This document shows positions 59,968 to 64,000 of a stretch of 64,000 bases of DNA, piece by piece. How positions within the stretch are numbered: position 1 is the first letter of the stretch; each line of letters starts with the position of its first letter. The notes under the pieces are model-generated. The model made no database searches and was not told the DNA's origin. It saw only the letters and a program-made list of their open reading frames with translations. The DNA lies in assembly GCF_014656195.1 (NCBI RefSeq), contig NZ_BNBY01000003.1, forward strand, positions 186,001-250,000, written 5' to 3'. This DNA comes from Kitasatospora xanthocidica (GTDB lineage Bacteria > Actinomycetota > Actinomycetes > Streptomycetales > Streptomycetaceae). Made by a program: the position numbers and the translations under genes.

Positions 59968-60869
59968 GCGGGCACCCCCGTCCGGGGCGCGGCCCGGCCG
60001 AGCGCGCCCGCCAGTGCCCGGCCGAGGTGGGCGAGGAGGAAGCCGGCGAAGGCGAAGGTGGTCACGAAGAAGCCGAGCGGGTAGGGCTGGTAGAAGGCGG
60101 CGATCAGGCCCAGCCAGCAGGCGCCGAGGCCGAACGCCACGGCGAGTACGAGGCCGAGGACGGGCCGGGCGGTGAGCACCTGCGCGGTGGCGGCGGGCAT
60201 CACCAGCAGCGCGAAGACCAGCAGGCTGCCGGTGATCTGGCCGGCTTCGGCGGTGGCGGCGCCGAGCAGGAGCAGGAACCCGGCACCGAGCAGCCGTACC
60301 GGCACACCGCGCGCGGCGGCGACGTCCCCGTCGATCGAGGCGAACAGCAGCGGGCGGCCGATGACGGCCAGCAGGGCGAGGACGACCGCGCCGACGGCGG
60401 CGAGCAGTCCGACCTGACCGGTGGTGATGCCGAGGAAGGTGCCGAACAGCAGCGCCTGCGGCCCGCCGAGCAGCCCCTTGTACAGGGTGACGAACAGGAA
60501 CCCGCAGGCCAGCGCGAAGGCTTGGACGGTGGCGGTGGCGGCGGACTCCTCGGCGCCGCCGGAGCGGCCGCGCTCGCGCAGCGCCGCGATGACGAGCGCG
60601 GCGGTCAGGCAGGCGCCGAGGTAGCCGAGGGTGGTGGAGATCCCGAGCAGGGTGGCGAGCGCGGCGCCGGGGAAGGCGACCACCGACAGGGTGTGGCCGG
60701 CGAAGGTCTGGCGCCGCAGCACCATGAACCAGCCGACGGCGGGGGCGACGACGGCGACCACGGCCCCGGCGCGGAAGGCGTTGACCATGAACGGGTAGGC
60801 CCACATCTCCCGGAGGTCGGCGACCGGGTTCCAGGAGAAGGCGGGTGCGAGGGTCTCGGCTAGCAGCAC
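59964..60869 (-). CDS. Zinc ABC transporter permease (ZnuB type), first
   Basis: 301 residues from GTG at 60869, overlapping the ATPase gene by 10 bp. FMVNAFRAGAVVAVVAPAVGWFMVLRRQTFAGHTLSVVAFPGAAL (in part) is the ABC-3 start, with VRLLGAGFLLLLGAATAEAGQITGSLL as the conserved cytoplasmic-loop region. It is divergent in sequence from the second permease but of the same type. Together they form the membrane part of the Zn importer. Confidence 0.85.
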   Translation of the reverse strand: MLLAETLAPAFSWNPVADLREMWAYPFMVNAFRAGAVVAVVAPAVGWFMVLRRQTFAGHTLSVVAFPGAALATLLGISTTLGYLGACLTAALVIAALRERGRSGGAEESAATATVQAFALACGFLFVTLYKGLLGGPQALLFGTFLGITTGQVGLLAAVGAVVLALLAVIGRPLLFASIDGDVAAARGVPVRLLGAGFLLLLGAATAEAGQITGSLLVFALLVMPAATAQVLTARPVLGLVLAVAFGLGACWLGLIAAFYQPYPLGFFVTTFAFAGFLLAHLGRALAGALGRAAPRTGVPA

Positions 60870-61708
60870 GGGCCACAGCTCCGGCAGTCCTCGGGCACAC
60901 CGACCACGACCAGCCGGCCGTCGGCGGTGCGCAGCACCTCGACGGGTGCGCCGTAGAGGCGGGTGAGGGTCTCGGAGGTGATCACCTCCGCCGGCGGACC
61001 GGCGACGGCCCGGCCCTGGGCCAGGTACACGACCCGGTCGAGGTGGTGCAGGATCGGGTTGACGTCGTGGGCGACCATGACGACGGCCACCCCGTCCTCG
61101 CGGCAGATCCGGCCGAGCAGCGCGGCGATCGCGCTCTGGTTGGGCAGGTCGAGGCTGTCCAGGGGTTCGTCCAGGAGCAGCAGGCGGGGGCGGGTGACCA
61201 GGGCCTGGGCGAGCAGCAGGCGCTGCTGCTCGCCCCCGGAGCACCGGCCGATCGGCCGGTGCGCGTAGCCGGTGGCGCCGACCGACTCGATGACCTCGTC
61301 CACGCGCCGGCGTTCGGCCCGACGGCGGGCGCGGTGCACGCCGGGGATCGGGAGGCCCCAGCGGTGCCCGTCCAGTCCGAGGCGGACCACGTCGATGCCC
61401 CGGATGCGCACCGCGGCGTCGAAGCTGCGGCGCTGCGGCAGGTAGCCGACGTCGGTACGGGCCGGGACGCGGATGGTGCCGGCCGCGCTGGGCACGGCGC
61501 CGAGCAGCGTCTTGACCAGGGTGGACTTGCCGACCCCGTTGGGGCCGAGGACGGCGGTGAACTCCCCGGCCCCGACGGTGAGATCGACGTCCGACCAGAG
61601 CGTCCGGCCGCCCGTCCGCACGGCCGCGCCGCGCAGCTCCAGGACCGGAGCGGGGACGGGGGCCGGTGGCTCGGTGACCGTGGCGTGGTCGATCGGCGCG
61701 GTGGTCAC
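60860..61708 (-). CDS. znuC: Zinc ABC transporter ATP-binding protein
   Basis: 282 residues from GTG at 61708, overlapping the binding-protein stop (61705-61708). Walker A is GPNGVGKSTLV, the signature CSGGEQQR, Walker B LLLLDEPLDSLD and the switch VMVAHDVNP. YLPQRRSFD is the Q-loop region of metal-type ABC ATPases. The C-terminus ends in a Cys-rich CRSCGPCC, which could bind zinc and sense it. It powers the two ZnuB-type permeases. Confidence 0.9.
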   Translation of the reverse strand: MTTAPIDHATVTEPPAPVPAPVLELRGAAVRTGGRTLWSDVDLTVGAGEFTAVLGPNGVGKSTLVKTLLGAVPSAAGTIRVPARTDVGYLPQRRSFDAAVRIRGIDVVRLGLDGHRWGLPIPGVHRARRRAERRRVDEVIESVGATGYAHRPIGRCSGGEQQRLLLAQALVTRPRLLLLDEPLDSLDLPNQSAIAALLGRICREDGVAVVMVAHDVNPILHHLDRVVYLAQGRAVAGPPAEVITSETLTRLYGAPVEVLRTADGRLVVVGVPEDCRSCGPCC

Positions 61709-62667
61709 TTGCCGGTCGCCTGCTTCAACGCGGCGGCTATGCCCTGGAGTTCGGCGGTCTGCCAGTCCTGGAAGGCGGCGCCGGCGGGGGTCGGGGTCTC
61801 GGTGACGGTGGCGACCGGGATGCCCTGGGCCTTGGCGGCCTCGACCTGGGCCTTGATGTCCGGGGTGTCGTTCTGGCTGTTGTAGACGTAGACCTTGATC
61901 TGCTTGCTCCTGATCTGCTCGTCGGCGGTCGCCTTGTCGGCGGCGGTCGGGTCGGTGCCCTCGCTGACGGCGTCGAGCAGTTTCTCGGGGGTGAGCAGCT
62001 TGAGGCCGAGGCCCTCGGCGAGCGGGGTGACGATCGACTCGGAGGCACCGATCTGGGTGCCGGCGTAGCTGGCCTTGATCTGGGCGATCAGCTGGTCGTA
62101 CGGCGCGAGGGTCTTGCCGAGCAGGTCGGCCTTGCGCTGGTCGAAGTAGGCGGCGTCGGCCGGGTCGAGCTTCTTGTAGTCGGCGGTGATCTGGTCGACG
62201 ACCTTGTGGACGCTCTCCGGGGAGTACCACTGGTGCGGGTTGTCGCCCTCCTTGAGGCCGAGCAGGTCGCCGGCCTTGAGCGCGGTGCGGCCGGCGGCCG
62301 GGTTGGCGGCTATCAGCTTGTCCGACCAGGCGTCGTAGCCGATGCCGTTGGTGATGACGTACTGGGCGGCGGCGACGGTGCGACCGTCGGCGGCGGTGGG
62401 TTCGTAGTCGTGCGGGTCGGCGTCGGGGCTGCTGATGATGTCGGTCACCTTGGCGTGGTCACCGCCGAGTTGGCCGGCCAGCGAGCCCCAGAAGTTCTCG
62501 GCGGCGGCGACCTGGATGACCTTGCCGGAGCCACCGGCAGCGGCTGCCGCGGTCCCCTCCGAGGAGGCGTTCTTGGCCGGTGCGGTCGAGCAGGCGCTGA
62601 CGGCGGCGAGCGTGGCGACCGCGACGGCGGCGAGTCTGAGCAGGCGGCGGGAAGCGGGGGAAGGCAT
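61705..62667 (-). CDS. znuA: Zinc ABC transporter substrate-binding lipoprotein
   Basis: 320 residues. A lipoprotein signal (LAAVAVATLAAVSACS) precedes a TroA-fold domain. Zinc ligands visible are His in DADPHDYEPTAA and in NPHQWYSP. The third His of classical ZnuA (usually in an HxAFGYF segment) is missing; the equivalent region reads IGASESIVTPLAEGLGL, so a Glu may replace it. The final ligand may be Asp in NDTPD. The ATG at 62667 is preceded by GAGGTG, and two Zur boxes lie 50-104 bp upstream. Confidence 0.9.
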   Translation of the reverse strand: MPSPASRRLLRLAAVAVATLAAVSACSTAPAKNASSEGTAAAAAGGSGKVIQVAAAENFWGSLAGQLGGDHAKVTDIISSPDADPHDYEPTAADGRTVAAAQYVITNGIGYDAWSDKLIAANPAAGRTALKAGDLLGLKEGDNPHQWYSPESVHKVVDQITADYKKLDPADAAYFDQRKADLLGKTLAPYDQLIAQIKASYAGTQIGASESIVTPLAEGLGLKLLTPEKLLDAVSEGTDPTAADKATADEQIRSKQIKVYVYNSQNDTPDIKAQVEAAKAQGIPVATVTETPTPAGAAFQDWQTAELQGIAAALKQATGK

Positions 62668-62716
62668 GACGAACACCTCGTGGTTCGGGACGGGCGGGCT
62701 ACGGGAGCAGCCTAGA

Positions 62717-62731
62717 TGGAAACGATTTTCA
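62717..62731 (-). promoter_or_regulatory. Zur box 1 before znuA
   Basis: TGGAAACGATTTTCA closely matches the 15-bp Zur operator and has its dyad symmetry (TGnnAAnGATTTTCA). It lies 50 bp before the znuA start. Confidence 0.8.
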
Positions 62732-62756
62732 TCCTCAAGCCCTGGTGGCGACGATA

Positions 62757-62771
62757 TGAAAATCATTGCCA
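62757..62771 (-). promoter_or_regulatory. Zur box 2 before znuA
   Basis: TGAAAATCATTGCCA is the second Zur-type operator, 40 bp from the first (centre to centre), so two repressor dimers may bind cooperatively. Confidence 0.75.
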
Positions 62772-63231
62772 AACCTTGACGAGCCCGCGGCCCGGGAGCC
62801 ACCGGTAGGCGGCCGGCCGCAAGGGCCGCGACCCCGCCCACGCCCCCGCCCGCGCCGGCACGCCCCGCGCTCTGGACACCGGAGGCCAACCCGCTTCACC
62901 CGTTGGGCAATTCATGGGCAAAGCCCGGTAAAGCCTGCGAACGGCACCTTGAGCGCGTCGACAACCCGTCAGTAACGTCATGGGCACGCCGCGCGACAGG
63001 AACTGTCGGCGGTGCGGCCTTCGGCATCCCCTCAGCTGTCATGCCCCTGGCATTCCGCTTCCACCGGGGATCCCCCGCATCCCGTACAGCGCAGGCACCA
63101 GCCGGTCCACGGCCATCCGCCGGGACCGGCCCGCACATGCCGTGATCCGTCAGCACGGGCCCGAGCCCGTCCCGGCGAGCACCCCCATTGCCGGCACCGG
63201 CCGCGCCCTCACCCCCACGGAGGGTCGAACC
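62772..63231 (+). promoter_or_regulatory. Upstream region of the protease gene, with candidate promoter
   Basis: A 460-bp stretch without a gene. TTGAGC (62949-62954), 18 bp, TAACGT (62973-62978) is the best promoter candidate for the protease gene and would leave a roughly 245-nt leader. I see no leader peptide, RNA gene or clear regulatory palindrome in the rest. Confidence 0.4.
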
Positions 63232-64000
63232 TTGCGCTTCCACACCCCCGGCAGGCCGCGCCTGCCCAGAACCCGCAAGCTCCTCGCCGTCCTGCCCGCC
63301 CTGGCCATGGCCGCCACCGGCCTGCTCGCGGCCACCGGCCCCACCGCGACCGCCGCGACCGCCGCGACCGCCGCCAGCGCGCCGCACGCCGGCGTCGCCA
63401 CCAAGCGGCTGTGCGCCGCCCCCAGCCACCCCGGCCAGATGGCCTGCCTCGCGCTCGCCCGTACCGACATCGCCCAACAGGCCACCCTGGCACCGGACAT
63501 CACACCCTCCGGCTACGGCCCCAGCGACCTCGCCGCCGCGTACAACCTCCCCGTCTCGGCCGGCTCCGGCGCCACCGTCGCCATCGTCGACGCCCAGGAC
63601 GACCCCAACGCGGAGTCCGACCTCGCCGCCTACCGCTCCCAGTACGGCCTGCCCGCCTGCACCACCGCCAACGGCTGCTTCAAGAAGGTCGACCAGCGCG
63701 GCGGCAGCACCTACCCGAGCGCCGACAGCGGTTGGGCCGGGGAGATCTCGCTCGACGTCGACATGGTCAGCGCCGTCTGCCCCAACTGCCACATCCTGCT
63801 GGTCGAGTCCGACGACGCCTCCATGGACAACCTGGGCGCCGCCGTCAACACCGCCGTCTCGCTGGGCGCCAAGTACGTCTCCAACAGCTACGGCGGCTCC
63901 GAGGACTCCACCGACCCGACCTCGGACGCCAGTTACTTCAACCACCCCGGCGTCGCCATCACCGTCTCCTCCGGCGACTCCGGCTACGGCGTCGAGTACC
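63232..64000 (+). CDS. Secreted S53 (sedolisin-like) serine-carboxyl protease, 3'-truncated by window
   Basis: At least 256 residues; the frame is open to the window end, so the C-terminus and catalytic Ser lie outside. TTG at 63232 follows GGAGGGT and opens a signal peptide (RKLLAVLPALAMAATGLLAATG), then a Thr/Ala spacer. The mature part has TVAIVDAQDDPNAESDLAAYRSQYGLPAC (in part), then GWAGEISLDVDMVSAVCPNCHILLVES, whose E-x-x-x-D is the sedolisin catalytic pair. This is followed by KYVSNSYGGSE and VAITVSSGDSGYG. It is secreted and probably autoprocessed. Confidence 0.85.
   Translation, partial: MRFHTPGRPRLPRTRKLLAVLPALAMAATGLLAATGPTATAATAATAASAPHAGVATKRLCAAPSHPGQMACLALARTDIAQQATLAPDITPSGYGPSDLAAAYNLPVSAGSGATVAIVDAQDDPNAESDLAAYRSQYGLPACTTANGCFKKVDQRGGSTYPSADSGWAGEISLDVDMVSAVCPNCHILLVESDDASMDNLGAAVNTAVSLGAKYVSNSYGGSEDSTDPTSDASYFNHPGVAITVSSGDSGYGVEY

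Noticed and set aside
58018..60084. A 688-codon open frame antisense to the zinc operon
   Set aside because: Overlaps three genes with firm motifs; composition is low-complexity.

Overview
The window is about 72% GC, densely packed and strongly biased to G/C at third codon positions. It looks like a Streptomycetaceae chromosome (Streptomyces or Kitasatospora). Supporting signs are a DmdR/IdeR-type iron box, three Zur boxes, a DnaE1-type replicase, DUF4132, DUF6493 and DUF5937 proteins, TAnnnT boxes 6-7 nt before ATG that imply leaderless transcripts, and two tiny 'RRHID' leader peptides typical of actinobacterial cysteine-linked attenuation. No rRNA, tRNA, CRISPR array, insertion sequence or prophage was recognised. 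Family names below come from motif recognition by eye, not from a database search.

Left part (1-10,761): the end of an L,D-transpeptidase-like secreted protein, a HEAT-repeat protein, a lipoprotein, and a secreted alpha/beta hydrolase preceded by a structured intergenic region with a 38-bp perfect palindrome. A MarR regulator is divergent from a zinc-independent quinone oxidoreductase across a strong inverted repeat. Then come a DUF4132 protein translationally coupled to a small protein, a cREC-like receiver protein, and an AraC regulator plus antibiotic-biosynthesis-monooxygenase pair.

10,762-23,400: a membrane-anchored PknH_C-like protein is coupled to a secreted coiled-coil protein ending in a deaminase-like (HAE...CxxxC) domain. 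Next are a double-GNAT protein, a large DUF6493-type protein, two overlapping Imm50-like proteins, a CapA-type lipoprotein, and a patatin phospholipase.

23,400-32,700: a class I terpene synthase with a cytochrome P450 (small terpenoid locus), a HELGH metalloprotein, a DUF485 / sodium:solute symporter / cysteine dioxygenase operon, the RNA ligase-like 2',3'-cyclic phosphodiesterase gene thpR, and an arsenic locus (arsI divergent from arsR-aquaglyceroporin-arsC).

32,700-46,200: a DUF5937 ArsR-type regulator, dnaE, two overlapping and evidently paralogous 2OG-Fe(II) oxygenase genes, a siderophore-interacting protein under an iron box, a MerR-controlled class II aldolase/carboxymuconolactone-decarboxylase pair, a phosphoribosyltransferase, and a large FtsX-like ABC permease.

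46,500-55,800: an overlapping three-gene operon (alpha/beta hydrolase with a Cys in the nucleophile position, GT-B-like protein, N-methyltransferase-like protein), an M55 D-aminopeptidase, and a polar amino-acid ABC transporter behind a cysteine-type leader peptide (probable cystine uptake). A GST/Ecm4-like gene sits behind a second cysteine-type leader peptide, followed by a methyltransferase and a truncated SDR pseudogene.

55,800-64,000: a zinc homeostasis island. A Zur box precedes a permease/TIGR03943 pair. Two Zur boxes precede the operon znuA-znuC-znuB-znuB'-COG0523 GTPase, in which adjacent genes overlap or nearly abut. The window ends inside a secreted S53-type protease. The strongest candidates for something undescribed are the paralogous dioxygenase pair, the hydrolase/GT/methyltransferase operon, the secreted deaminase module, and the paired cysteine leader peptides.
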